Positions 27,589 through 36,193 of a DNA stretch of 64,000 nt are shown here, piece after piece (positions within the stretch are counted from its first letter, which is position 1; each line of letters begins with the position of its first letter). Source of the DNA: Hyphomicrobiales bacterium (GTDB lineage: Bacteria > Pseudomonadota > Alphaproteobacteria > Rhizobiales > Rhizobiaceae); NCBI GenBank assembly GCA_900466575.1, contig UBMP01000009.1:62001-126000 (forward strand), given 5' to 3'. Under the pieces are notes generated by a model. That model saw only the letters and a program-made list of their open reading frames with translations. It was not told the DNA's origin and searched no databases. Position numbers and translations under genes: made by a program.

Positions 27589-28677
27589 GTGTCCATGTCC
27601 CGCCCGGCAACAGCCGAAGTCGCGGCGGCCGTCGCCCAGACCGCCCGCCCCGTCACCTTTCCCGTTACCGCGCCGCCCGAGCCGGGTCAGTGCATAGAGA
27701 TTGCGCCAGGCATTCTCTGGGCGCGCCTCGCGCTCCCTTTCCGGCTCAATCATGTCAATATCTACCTGATCGAGGATGGGGATGGCTATGCGGCACTCGA
27801 TACCGGCATAGCCGACGACCAGACGAAGGAAGCCTGGCTGGCACTGCTGTCGGGCCCGCTGAACGGCAAACGGCTGACCCGGCTGATCGTCAGCCACCAT
27901 CATCCGGACCACATCGGACTGGCCGGCTGGCTCTGCGAGCGGTTCGGCATCCCGCTTTTGACCAGCCAGACGGGTTTTCTGGCCTGCAACAACATTTCGC
28001 TGAGCCCGAACGCGCTGGGTGCGGACACCTACCGCGCCTTCTACCGGTCCCACGGCATGAACGACACCGCTGCCGAGATGGTCGCGACCCAGGGGAATTA
28101 TTATCTTCGCATGGTCACCCCCCTGCCCCTGACCTTTTTCCGGCTGGTCGCCGGCGAAAGGCTCAAGATCGGCGCGCGCGTCTTCGACATCCTGTCCGGC
28201 GATGGGCACGCGCCCGAGCAGATCATGCTCTATGACCCCTCCGCCCGCCTTCTTCTCGCGGCCGACCAGGTGCTGGCGCGCATCACGCCAAATGTGAGCG
28301 TCTGGGCCGTGGAGCCGGATGGCGATCCGCTCGGTCTTTATACCCGCAGCCTCGGCAGCATGGCCGCGTCCCTGCCCGAAGACACCTTTGTCCTGCCGGG
28401 CCACGAACTGCCCTTCAGTGGACTTCACACCCGCATTGCGGAGATCCTCGCCCATCACGAAGAGCGCTGCGGGACGATCCTTGAAGCCGTCAGCGAAAAG
28501 CCCATGACGGTGGCGGATCTCGTGCCGGTGCTTTTCCCCCGCCCGCTCGATCCGCACCAGATGAGCTTCGCGTTTTCCGAAACGCATGCGCATGTGAACC
28601 TGCTGATTCATCGCGAGAATCTTGCCTGGACCAAGGACGAGGACGATGTCCTCCGCGTGGTGCTGGCAACGCGTTGA
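27589..28677 (+). CDS. MBL-fold metallo-hydrolase
   Basis: This is a 362-residue metallo-beta-lactamase-fold protein with the metal-binding motif SHHHPDHIG, a later GDGHAPEQ histidine and LPGHELP, as in glyoxalase II-like hydrolases. Its C-terminal helical part is like those in thioesterase-type members. GTG at 27589 is preferred as start because AGAAGGA is 7 bases upstream, although an ATG lies 6 bases later. It is divergent from the valine genes, so it may hydrolyse a CoA ester or related thioester. The stop codon lies inside a parS-type palindrome. Confidence 0.88.
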   Translation: MSMSRPATAEVAAAVAQTARPVTFPVTAPPEPGQCIEIAPGILWARLALPFRLNHVNIYLIEDGDGYAALDTGIADDQTKEAWLALLSGPLNGKRLTRLIVSHHHPDHIGLAGWLCERFGIPLLTSQTGFLACNNISLSPNALGADTYRAFYRSHGMNDTAAEMVATQGNYYLRMVTPLPLTFFRLVAGERLKIGARVFDILSGDGHAPEQIMLYDPSARLLLAADQVLARITPNVSVWAVEPDGDPLGLYTRSLGSMAASLPEDTFVLPGHELPFSGLHTRIAEILAHHEERCGTILEAVSEKPMTVADLVPVLFPRPLDPHQMSFAFSETHAHVNLLIHRENLAWTKDEDDVLRVVLATR

Positions 28678-28688
28678 CAGCTGTCAAC
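28673..28688. other. parS: parS-type centromere site, copy 1
   Basis: GTTGACAGCTGTCAAC is a perfect 16-base palindrome matching the repABC centromere pattern GTTNNNNGCNNNNAAC. An identical copy lies at 31989-32004. RepB is expected to bind it and, with RepA, to segregate the replicon. This copy overlaps the stop codon (28675-28677) of the metallo-hydrolase gene. Confidence 0.82.
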
Positions 28689-28773
28689 TCGAACGATGTC
28701 ACGCGTATGGTTTGAAAATCCGGGCGCAAGCGGCTAAGCAGATCAGTACCTCATATCACGCAGGAGCCCGCCT

Positions 28774-29235
28774 ATGCCGGACACGATCTTTGTTCTTAAC
28801 GGCCCGAATCTCAACCTGCTCGGCAAGCGCCAGCCGCATATCTACGGCCACGAGACGCTGGCCAACGTTGAGGCGGACTGCCGGGCGCTGGCTGCAGAAC
28901 TCGGCTTCGATCTCCGTTTCCACCAGTCGAATGCCGAACATGAGATCATCGATTGGATTCACGAGGCGCGTGAAAAAGCTGTTGGCATCGTCATCAATCC
29001 GGCCGCCTTCACCCACACCTCCGTAGCCATCCTCGACGCGCTGAACACATTCGAGGGTGTCGTGGTGGAGGTTCACATCTCCAACGTTCACAAGCGCGAA
29101 AGCTTTCGGCATCATTCCTATGTGTCGCTGCGCGCCGACGGGGTCATCGCCGGCTGCGGCACGCTCGGATATCAACTGGGCCTGCGCAGTGTAGCCGAGA
29201 AGGTGGCCGCAGCAAAAAAAAAGGCAGGCAAGTAG
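28774..29235 (+). CDS. aroQ: Type II 3-dehydroquinate dehydratase
   Basis: This is a 153-residue type II dehydroquinase, a small dodecameric enzyme. Catalytic residues can be placed at Tyr24 (RQPHIYG), Asn75 ([12 protein letters not shown]), His101 ([11 protein letters not shown]) and Arg108. It dehydrates 3-dehydroquinate to 3-dehydroshikimate, either in the shikimate pathway or in quinate catabolism. The start follows AGGAG by about 8 bases. No other aromatic-pathway gene is nearby, so it is a lone gene between the two parS sites. Confidence 0.95.
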   Translation: MPDTIFVLNGPNLNLLGKRQPHIYGHETLANVEADCRALAAELGFDLRFHQSNAEHEIIDWIHEAREKAVGIVINPAAFTHTSVAILDALNTFEGVVVEVHISNVHKRESFRHHSYVSLRADGVIAGCGTLGYQLGLRSVAEKVAAAKKKAGK

Positions 29236-29268
29236 CCCGCCTCGTCACCTTAAACTTCTTCAGCCGCA

Positions 29269-30693
29269 TCAGGCTTTGAAGTTGCGGATTTCCTCAAGGC
29301 CGGCCTGAAGCAGGCTTGCCGCATCCTCTTCGGTCTTGGCTTCCACATAGCAGCGCATTTCCGGCGCATTGCCGGATGGGCGGAAATGGATGACGCGGCC
29401 ATCCTCCAGCGTGACACGGAGACCGTCGATATCGGATGTCTCGGCCGCCTTGCCGATGGGTTTCAGGAAACGGTCGAGATTTTCAGCCGAGCCGCGCAGA
29501 TAAGCCATGAGGGCGGCGCTGCGTTCCGTGGCAAAATTTTCCAGCCGGTCGGCGGCGGCCACGGGCAGGGCGAAATCCTTCGCGAGCATCGAGAGTGGTT
29601 TGCCGTCCTCCGCCGCGCGAGCCAGTATGGCAAGCACCGGCAGGAAGCAATCGCGGGTGGGAAGGGCAGTGAAGGTAGATCCGTTGACGGAGAAATCGCT
29701 GCCGGTGAGCGTGCCGCCATTGGCTTCGAACCCCACCACCGCGGCGGCTCCGCCCTCTCGAGCATCCTCCATTCCAGCTATCACGAAGGGCGAGCCTACC
29801 CGGGTGCGCAGGACACGATAGGACCCTGCCGCTTCGATACCCGAGTTCGACGTCACCGGGGTGACCACGGTATCGGCACCCAGGAAGAGAGCCGCCACGA
29901 GACCGAGAAGATCGCCCCGCAGCGGCGTTCCGGTCTCGTCCGCCACCAGCGGTCGATCGCCGTCGCCATCGGCGGAAACGATAGCATCGAGGCCATGCTC
30001 GCGCGCCCAGCCCTTCATGAGCTTGATGGTTTCCGGCGACACCGCTTCAGTATCGACGGGGATGAAAGCTTCGGACCTGCCAAGCGGCACCACATCGGCC
30101 CCGTAATGCGACAGCACATCGACGAACATGTCGCGCGCGACGGTCGAATGCTGGTAGACGCCGATCTTGCGGCCACGCAGGGCACCCGCGCCCAGCAATT
30201 CCTTGTTGCGCGCAAGAAACAGATCCATGGCCTCCGCGCCGCGTTGCGCACCTTCGCCGGGAAGAAACCTCAACGCATCCCGGTCGGCGCGGACGAATTC
30301 GGCGGCGGCGCTGATCGCGGTCTCGTCACTCTTCCCGATCTCCCCATCCGGGCGATAGAATTTGATCCCGTTGCGATCGGCGGGGATATGCGAACCGGTG
30401 ATCATGAGCGAGGCCGCACCGAGCTTGAGCCCGAAATGCGCAAGCGCTGGCGTCGGGATGGTGCCGCAATCGATCGGCTCAAGCCCGGCTTGGCGCAGTG
30501 CACCGATGCAATTGGCGGCGATCTCCGGGCTTGAGTCCCGAAAGTCGCGACCAACCAGAATGCTGTCGCCCGGCTTCGCCATGCCGGAATCGAAAAGATA
30601 AAGCGCAAAGGCCTTCGCATAGACGAACGATGGCTCTCCCTTGAGGTCTACCGACAGGCCGCGAAGGCCACTTGTTCCGAATTTCAGGCTCAT
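29269..30693 (-). CDS. Phosphomannomutase/phosphoglucomutase family protein
   Basis: This is a 474-residue alpha-D-phosphohexomutase. It starts MSLKFGTSGLRG, has the phosphoserine site MITGSHIPADRNG (Ser101), the Mg-binding ADGDGDRP (Asp242, 244, 246), the sugar-binding GFEANGG and a C-terminal phosphate site RPSGNAPEMR. It probably interconverts mannose-6- and mannose-1-phosphate for cell-surface polysaccharide. An earlier start would add about 100 residues that do not resemble the family. It converges with aroQ. Confidence 0.9.
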   Translation of the reverse strand: MSLKFGTSGLRGLSVDLKGEPSFVYAKAFALYLFDSGMAKPGDSILVGRDFRDSSPEIAANCIGALRQAGLEPIDCGTIPTPALAHFGLKLGAASLMITGSHIPADRNGIKFYRPDGEIGKSDETAISAAAEFVRADRDALRFLPGEGAQRGAEAMDLFLARNKELLGAGALRGRKIGVYQHSTVARDMFVDVLSHYGADVVPLGRSEAFIPVDTEAVSPETIKLMKGWAREHGLDAIVSADGDGDRPLVADETGTPLRGDLLGLVAALFLGADTVVTPVTSNSGIEAAGSYRVLRTRVGSPFVIAGMEDAREGGAAAVVGFEANGGTLTGSDFSVNGSTFTALPTRDCFLPVLAILARAAEDGKPLSMLAKDFALPVAAADRLENFATERSAALMAYLRGSAENLDRFLKPIGKAAETSDIDGLRVTLEDGRVIHFRPSGNAPEMRCYVEAKTEEDAASLLQAGLEEIRNFKA

Positions 30694-30861
30694 CCTGCAC
30701 CCCGTTTCCTGAATAGCTGCGCCGCTTTGTAACATCTGTTCATCAACGGTCAACGAAACCGCATAGTTCCGACCCGACTTTGCGGCCAAAAGGTAAATCC
30801 TATTGCCATTTGGCATCTGACTTCCTATTTTTCGGCAAAAAGGACGATCGAAGGACGACGC

Positions 30862-31275
30862 ATGGTATCTCTGCAGCCGCTGGAAACGCTCGCGCGCGAG
30901 TATGTCGCTTCGCCGATCACCGACGAGGAGGGCGAAGCCATGTTTCGCGCCGCCGTCGCACTGTTCAAGAGCTGGTCGCTGACGGACGAACAATCGTCAA
31001 CACTGGTCGATATGCCGGTGCGCACCTATCGGCGCTGGAAAGCCGGCGAGATGGGCAGGCTGTCGCGCGACGGCAAGGCGCGTCTTTCGAACCTCATGGG
31101 CATCCACAAGGCGCTGCGGATGATCTTCCGTGATCCGGAGCGTGCCTATGAGTGGATCTCCAAGGGCAATGCGGTCTTCGGCGGCAAGTCCGCGCTGGAC
31201 ATCATGCTGAATGGCGAACTGACCGATATCATGCGCATCCGCCGGTTCCTCGATTCCGGGCGGGGCGGCTGGTGA
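30862..31275 (+). CDS. Xre/MbcA/ParS-type antitoxin of a RES toxin
   Basis: This 137-residue antitoxin has an N-terminal part with a helix-turn-helix region (LSRDGKARLSNLMGIHKALR preceded by MPVRTYRRWKAGEM) and a C-terminal toxin-binding part (PERAYEWISKGNAVFGGKSALDIML), the classic Xre/MbcA/ParS arrangement. It neutralises the RES toxin encoded next and probably represses the operon. AAGGAC stands before the ATG, and the GTG of the toxin gene overlaps its stop by four bases. Confidence 0.92.
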   Translation: MVSLQPLETLAREYVASPITDEEGEAMFRAAVALFKSWSLTDEQSSTLVDMPVRTYRRWKAGEMGRLSRDGKARLSNLMGIHKALRMIFRDPERAYEWISKGNAVFGGKSALDIMLNGELTDIMRIRRFLDSGRGGW

Positions 31276-31973
31276 AACTTCCCTCCGTTACCCGCATCGA
31301 ATGGCCGCAGGCACACCGCTTCATTCGTGTGCCGACGGCTTGCGTCAGCATCTTCGACGATATCGCCTCTCCGGAGGACTGGACGCGGCTGGCATTTGCC
31401 GAACGCAAGACCGATCCGCGCCTCTCGGAGTCCGTCGGCAATATCGATCTCGTGGCCGAGGCGCATCGCGTCGAAGACGAGACCGGGGTGCTCATGAGCC
31501 CCTTCACCCACATCAGCTACGATCTGCCGAGCCGTTTTTCCACGGGACGCTATGGCGTTCTCTACGCCGCCAATTCGATGGAGGCCGCCCTGCTGCAGAC
31601 AGTCCATCACCAGGAGCGTTTCCTGAAGGCGACGGGCGAGGCCGCGGGCTGGATCTCGTCGTGCCAGGAAATCACGCTTTCCGTCAGCGCCGATCTGCAT
31701 GATCTTCGCGATCCCGATTTTTCGGCCTGGCTCGATTCAGAAAACTATGCGGGCGCGCAAGGGGTCGCGGAACCCTTGCATGCCTCGGGCGCCCACGGCA
31801 TCGTCTATCCCAGCACGCGCTGGCCGGGCGGCGAATGCGTGGCCCTCTTTTATCCCGATCTCGCCGCAAATCCCAGGCTCGGTCGTTTCTATGATCTCCA
31901 CTGGAACGGCGCTGCGATCGACTATGTGCGGGAACACGAGACGGACACTGTCTTCCGGATTGACCGGACCTGA
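31272..31973 (+). CDS. RES-domain toxin (NAD+-consuming type)
   Basis: This is a 233-residue RES-family toxin, named for conserved Arg, Glu and Ser. Candidate positions are the Arg in FSTGRYGVLYAA, the Glu in NSMEAALLQT and the Ser in IVYPSTRWPGGE. Characterised relatives deplete cellular NAD+. The GTG at 31272 overlaps the antitoxin stop (GTGA), so the pair is translationally coupled. The position between the parS sites and next to repABC suits post-segregational killing of cells that lose the replicon. Confidence 0.9.
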   Translation: MKLPSVTRIEWPQAHRFIRVPTACVSIFDDIASPEDWTRLAFAERKTDPRLSESVGNIDLVAEAHRVEDETGVLMSPFTHISYDLPSRFSTGRYGVLYAANSMEAALLQTVHHQERFLKATGEAAGWISSCQEITLSVSADLHDLRDPDFSAWLDSENYAGAQGVAEPLHASGAHGIVYPSTRWPGGECVALFYPDLAANPRLGRFYDLHWNGAAIDYVREHETDTVFRIDRT

Positions 31974-31988
31974 CTCGTCCAAGCCGCT

Positions 31989-32004
31989 GTTGACAGCTGT
32001 CAAC
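31989..32004. other. parS: parS-type centromere site, copy 2
   Basis: This is a second perfect copy of GTTGACAGCTGTCAAC, 16 bases after the RES toxin stop and about 230 bases before repA. Flanking bases differ from copy 1, so the shared 16 bases are functional rather than part of a larger duplication. Confidence 0.85.
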
Positions 32005-32237
32005 AGTCGGCGAGCGCCCGTCCTGAGCCGGATAACAGCCCGAAATCAAGAGTCACAACAAAGGGAAGCAGGCGGCAATTAAAGCTTGACGCGACTCGGC
32101 TTTGGTCTCACTTTTACGCCAAGTTGGATATAATCCGCGTTGAAGCGTAACTGACGAGCGGCGATGTAAAGGTAAGGGACCTTCGTATCGCTTTTATGAA
32201 CCGTCAGTAGCCTCGCGCGCAACAAGGCAGATGACGC
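32005..32237 (+). promoter_or_regulatory. repA upstream region
   Basis: This is the only sizeable gap before repABC, so it should carry the operon promoter and the RepA-binding operator. A TATAAT box occurs at 32129-32134, about 104 bases before the repA start. Its -35 partner is weak (TCTCAC at 17-base spacing). Small AT-rich runs follow. The exact start point cannot be fixed. Confidence 0.4.
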
Positions 32238-33482
32238 GTGACGAACCCCGCGACAGCAAACACACGATCGCTTCCCCCCGCAGACGAGACCATCGCCGCG
32301 GACGCATCGGCACTTTCCGATCAGCTGAAGGCAATGCGGGAGCGACTGTTTCCGCCGACCGCGCAAAAGGTATTGCGGGGTTTCACTTCCGGCGAAGCCG
32401 CCCGGATGATCGGCGTGTCGGACGGCTATCTCAGGCAGCTGTCGCTGGCAGGCGAGGGGCCGCAGCCTTCAACCGGGGTCGCAGGCCGCCGCTTCTATTC
32501 GCTCGCTGATATTCACGCGCTTCGCCAGCATCTGGCCGAACAGGCGCTCGCCAAGGGCAATGCGCAGAAGGCGCGCAGTTACCTGAAATGGCGCGACGCC
32601 GAGCGTGGCGAGCATCTGCAGGTAATCTCGGTGACCAACTTCAAGGGCGGCTCGGGAAAGACGACCTCGGCGGTGCATCTGGCACAGTATCTTGCCATGA
32701 GCGGCCACCGGGTGCTCGCCATCGACCTTGACCCTCAGGCATCCCTTTCGGCCCTCTTCGGTTATCAGCCGGAACTCGACCTGACCGGCAACGACACGCT
32801 TTATGGTGCCATCCGCTATGATGCAGAACGGCGTCCGCTCAAGGACGTCATCCGCAAGACCTACTTTGCCGGGCTCGATCTTGTGCCGGGGAATCTCGAA
32901 CTTCAGGAATTCGAGCATGTCACGCCGCAGGTGCTTGCCAACCGCAAAGCCGGCGAACAAGCTGAAGCGCTTTTCTTCGCTCGCGTGCAGGAGGCGCTGC
33001 AGACTGTTGCCGACGAGTACGACGTCGTCGTGCTCGATTGTCCGCCGCAGCTCGGCTATCTGACGCTTTCGGCGCTCTGCGCATCCACCTCGGTGATCGT
33101 CACCGTGCATCCGCAAATGCTCGACGTCGCCTCGATGAGCCAGTTCCTGTTCATGACCTCGGACCTGCTGTCCGTGGTGCGCGAGGCCGGCGGCACGCTC
33201 AATTTCGACTTCCTGCGCTATCTCGTCACCCGCTACGAGCCGAATGACGGGCCGCAAACGCAGATTGCCGGCTTCATGCGCTCGCTCTTCGGTGATCGCG
33301 TCCTGACCGCACCGATGGTCAAATCTACCGCCATTTCAGATGCCGGTCTGACCAAGCAGACACTCTACGAAGTCGGCCGCGAGAATTTCACCCGCGCCAC
33401 CTATGACCGCGCGCTTGAAAGCCTGAATGCGGTGAATGCGGAAATCGAACAGTTGATCCATGCGGCCTGGGGCCGCGCTTGA
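32238..33482 (+). CDS. repA: Plasmid partitioning protein RepA (ParA-type ATPase)
   Basis: This 414-residue RepA has an N-terminal DNA-binding region (SGEAARMIGVSDGYLRQL, about 50-70) and a deviant Walker A KGGSGKTT (about 138-145), then DLDPQASLSALFGYQPE and the VLDCPPQLGY Walker B region. It drives segregation with RepB bound at parS and represses the repABC promoter. GTG at 32238 is used as the start. Fifteen bases separate its stop from repB. Confidence 0.97.
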   Translation: MTNPATANTRSLPPADETIAADASALSDQLKAMRERLFPPTAQKVLRGFTSGEAARMIGVSDGYLRQLSLAGEGPQPSTGVAGRRFYSLADIHALRQHLAEQALAKGNAQKARSYLKWRDAERGEHLQVISVTNFKGGSGKTTSAVHLAQYLAMSGHRVLAIDLDPQASLSALFGYQPELDLTGNDTLYGAIRYDAERRPLKDVIRKTYFAGLDLVPGNLELQEFEHVTPQVLANRKAGEQAEALFFARVQEALQTVADEYDVVVLDCPPQLGYLTLSALCASTSVIVTVHPQMLDVASMSQFLFMTSDLLSVVREAGGTLNFDFLRYLVTRYEPNDGPQTQIAGFMRSLFGDRVLTAPMVKSTAISDAGLTKQTLYEVGRENFTRATYDRALESLNAVNAEIEQLIHAAWGRA

Positions 33483-33496
33483 CGAGTTGAAAACGA

Positions 33497-34549
33497 GTGA
33501 AGATATCCATGTCCAGCGGCAAACGACGCGATGAATTGAAGGCCTTGTTCACCGGGCGACCGGGCGGCCCCGTCGCGCCCGAAACCAAATCTGCTGAGCC
33601 TGTGCCGCAGGCGGAAGCCGGCGCGCCACGCGCTGCTTCCGGCGCCGTGCGCGCCATGGGACTTTCGCTCGGCTCGCTGGCCCGCGAGGCTGAAGAGGCC
33701 CGCACGCTGCGGCAGGCGATCGAGGAGGGGGAACGCATCGTCGAGCTCGATTGCGCCCTCGTGTCCTCCTCCTTCGTCGAAGACCGGTTCGCGCGGGGCG
33801 AAAGCGACGGCGAATTCATGGGGCTGGTCGACAGCATCCGGGAGAGCGGCCAGCAGGTGCCCATCCTCGTGCGCCCGCATCCCGATAAGAACGGCTATTT
33901 CCAAACCGCCTACGGTCATCGCCGGCTCGCCGCGGTGCGCAGTCTCAACCGCAAGGTCAAGGCGATCGTTCGCCAGCTAACGGACGATGAACTGGTGCTG
34001 GCGCAGGGCAAGGAAAATGCCGAGCGGCGCGATCTGACCTTCATTGAGCGCGCCTTTTTTGCCCAGGCGCTGGTACAGCGCGGTTTTGCACGCAAGGTCG
34101 TGGAAGATGCACTTGGCGTGCAGAAGAGCGAAGTCTCCCGGCTTCTGCAGGTGGCCGACAGCATTCCACTCTACATAGCCCGCGACATCGGTCCAGCGCC
34201 GAAGGTTGGCCGAGAACGCTGGATGGCGCTGGGCGCAATCTTCACCGCACGTCCGGCAGCCGCCGAAATCGCCAGCGACGAAGTCGCATCACAGCGCTTC
34301 CGCTCCGCCGAAACCAACCGCCGCTTCCAGATGCTGTTCGATCGTCTTTCGCGCAAACAGAAGCCCAAGCCCGACCGCGGCGAGCCATTGTCCGGCCGCG
34401 ACGGCAAGTCCTTCGGCAAGGTCTACGCTGGTAGCGGCAAGCCGCGTATCGAATTCACCGCGCCGGTCCCCGACGCATTTCTTTCGACCGTCACAGCGCT
34501 GATTGAAGAGGCGTGGAACGCCCTTCAGCAGGAGGCGAAGACGAAATAG
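33497..34549 (+). CDS. repB: Plasmid partitioning protein RepB (ParB-type)
   Basis: This is a 350-residue ParB-like protein. The N-terminal box ESGQQVPILVRPHP...YGHRRLAAVR and the following ENAERRDLT motif are the CTP-binding ParB/RepB core (about 105-190). A helix-turn-helix follows (FARKVVEDALGVQKSEVSRLL). It binds the two parS palindromes and recruits RepA. The start could be GTG 33497 or ATG 33509; both share the SSGKRRDELKALF beginning. Confidence 0.96.
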   Translation: MKISMSSGKRRDELKALFTGRPGGPVAPETKSAEPVPQAEAGAPRAASGAVRAMGLSLGSLAREAEEARTLRQAIEEGERIVELDCALVSSSFVEDRFARGESDGEFMGLVDSIRESGQQVPILVRPHPDKNGYFQTAYGHRRLAAVRSLNRKVKAIVRQLTDDELVLAQGKENAERRDLTFIERAFFAQALVQRGFARKVVEDALGVQKSEVSRLLQVADSIPLYIARDIGPAPKVGRERWMALGAIFTARPAAAEIASDEVASQRFRSAETNRRFQMLFDRLSRKQKPKPDRGEPLSGRDGKSFGKVYAGSGKPRIEFTAPVPDAFLSTVTALIEEAWNALQQEAKTK

Positions 34550-34626
34550 AGATCATGATTGGGAAAAAGGGTTCAGCAAGCCCGGTCCCGATCTCATGCA
34601 ACGAGCAACAGGAGCAGAGCAAGCAA

Positions 34627-34678
34627 GAAAAAAGGCCCCCGAAACGTCACCATCCCGGAAGCCCTCTTCTATCTAGCA
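34627..34678 (-). ncRNA. Counter-transcribed antisense RNA between repB and repC
   Basis: A roughly 50-nucleotide RNA is predicted on the minus strand. A promoter (34712-34684) lies upstream and the product ends at a terminator (34663-34634 plus T-run). In repABC plasmids such an RNA pairs with the repC leader to limit RepC synthesis and is the main incompatibility determinant. Position and size fit that role; the transcript ends are estimated. Confidence 0.7.
34634..34663 (-). terminator. Intrinsic terminator of the antisense RNA
   Basis: Read on the minus strand, GGCTTCCG (34663-34656) pairs with CGGGGGCC (34641-34634), allowing two G-T pairs, around a 14-base loop. Six T residues follow at once. 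This is a normal intrinsic terminator in the expected place. Confidence 0.72.
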
Positions 34679-34683
34679 ATTCA

Positions 34684-34712
34684 AGAGAATCACTTCCACC
34701 GGGCAAAGTCAA
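34684..34712 (-). promoter_or_regulatory. Promoter of the antisense RNA
   Basis: On the minus strand TTGACT (34712-34707) and TTCTCT (34689-34684) are separated by 17 bases. The -35 box is strong, the -10 box imperfect. Starting about seven bases further on gives an RNA near 50 bases long. Confidence 0.6.
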
Positions 34713-34873
34713 GAGTCTGCGCGAACCTTTTTGCGCCGAATCGATGAAGTGTGATTAATTTCAATATGTTATGTGTAAGCTTACCGTGCAGGAAAAATGC
34801 GCGGCGATGTCTTATGCCCGAAGAGAAGTGCCGTTAAGGGCGCCGTCTTGCCTCTCGAAGGAAGAGGGCGATC

Positions 34874-36193
34874 ATGAATGAGGACATTGCAACGACGCCG
34901 TTTGGCGGCGGACAGGTTTTTGCGCGTCAATTTTTGAGGCGGAAACGGGTTTCGCAGGTGCAAGCCAGGGAGGCGGAATCAGGCTCTGTGCTCGCCACGA
35001 GCGCGGCGGACAAGTGGCAATTGCTGCGGGCCCTGACGCAGGCGAAAGCGGCCTACAATCTATCCGACCGCTCGATTGCGGTTCTGGAAGCACTTTTGAG
35101 CTTCCACCCGGAACGGCAGCTCGACGGCTCCCGTCCGCTGATTGTGTTTCCCTCGAACCAGCAATTGTCGCTGCGCACGCGAGGCATGTCACCCGCGACC
35201 ATCCGACGCCATCTCGCGGCCCTTGTCGACGCAGGCCTCATCTTCCGCCGCGACAGCCCGAACGGCAAGCGCTATTGCCGCCGTGACGCCCATGGCGCAC
35301 CGCAGGAGATGTTCGGATTCGATCTCGCACCGCTTGCTCTCGCGGCAGACGCCATCCAGGCCCAAGCGGACGCTTTTCGCGCCGAGGAACAGCTCCGGCA
35401 GGGCTTGCGCGGCGAGGTGACACTGCATCTGCGCGATATCGCCAAGCTCCTGCAGGCGGCTCAGAACGAGGGGAGGGCAGGGGACTGGGATGCCCTTGCG
35501 GCACAGCTCGAGGCTCTTTCCGGCAGGGTCGCGCGAAATGCATCGATCCAGTCTCTCACGGATCGGCGCGATCGGCTTCTCCACCTTCGGGCAAAGCTCG
35601 AAAACGCCTATCTGGAAGCGGTTACGGCGGCAGAATTGAGCGCCTCTGTATGCGAATTTGAGCACCACATACAGAAATCTGAATCAGATCAGACTCTTGA
35701 TTCCAGCCCTGCGAAAACCGGACAACCGGTTGAACATGAAAGCCCACGAAATTGCGTGACAGAGGAAGAGCCATCTCGTGAACAAATCCGGGAAACAATT
35801 TCGCTTTCCCGGATTCTCTCAGTCTGCCCACAGATCAGCGATTACAGCCGCAACGGGATCGGCAACTGGGCGGAGTTCATGGCTGCGGTGATGATGGTGC
35901 GGGCAATGCTGAGGATTTCGCAAGGGTCGTGGAATACGGCTTGTGCGGCGATGGGCGAAGCACAGGCTGCTATAGCCGTGGCGATCATCCTTGAGCGGGC
36001 AGACCATATCCGCTCGCCCGGAGGCTATCTCAGGGCGCTGTCAACGAAAGCCGTGACCGGGAAATTTGCCGCTGTCGCGATGCTCCGGTCGCTGGAGCAA
36101 CAGGAGGGACCGCGCCACCTCGAACCCCTGCGACCTCGTTTGACAGCGGAAACGAAACTTGGCAGCTTGCGGCACCTTGTGGGTGAGAACTGA
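34874..36193 (+). CDS. repC: Replication initiator RepC
   Basis: This is a 439-residue RepC. The N-terminal half contains a winged-helix DNA-binding part (SIAVLEALLSF..., then RGMSPATIRRHLAALVDAGLIFRRDSPNGKRY, about residues 65-140). After a polar linker, the C-terminal half ends with SPGGYLRALSTKAVTGKF. It initiates replication, usually at an origin within its own gene. The ATG is preceded by GGAAGAGGG. The 324-base leader after repB carries the antisense RNA. The last base of the stop codon is the first base of the next gene. Confidence 0.97.
   Translation: MNEDIATTPFGGGQVFARQFLRRKRVSQVQAREAESGSVLATSAADKWQLLRALTQAKAAYNLSDRSIAVLEALLSFHPERQLDGSRPLIVFPSNQQLSLRTRGMSPATIRRHLAALVDAGLIFRRDSPNGKRYCRRDAHGAPQEMFGFDLAPLALAADAIQAQADAFRAEEQLRQGLRGEVTLHLRDIAKLLQAAQNEGRAGDWDALAAQLEALSGRVARNASIQSLTDRRDRLLHLRAKLENAYLEAVTAAELSASVCEFEHHIQKSESDQTLDSSPAKTGQPVEHESPRNCVTEEEPSREQIRETISLSRILSVCPQISDYSRNGIGNWAEFMAAVMMVRAMLRISQGSWNTACAAMGEAQAAIAVAIILERADHIRSPGGYLRALSTKAVTGKFAAVAMLRSLEQQEGPRHLEPLRPRLTAETKLGSLRHLVGEN
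35635..35815. other. oriV: Putative replication origin within repC (AT-richer linker region)
   Basis: The middle of repC, encoding the polar linker, is visibly poorer in GC than its flanks and rich in short A/T runs. In characterised repABC plasmids the origin lies in such a stretch of repC. The boundary is approximate and based only on composition. Confidence 0.5.
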
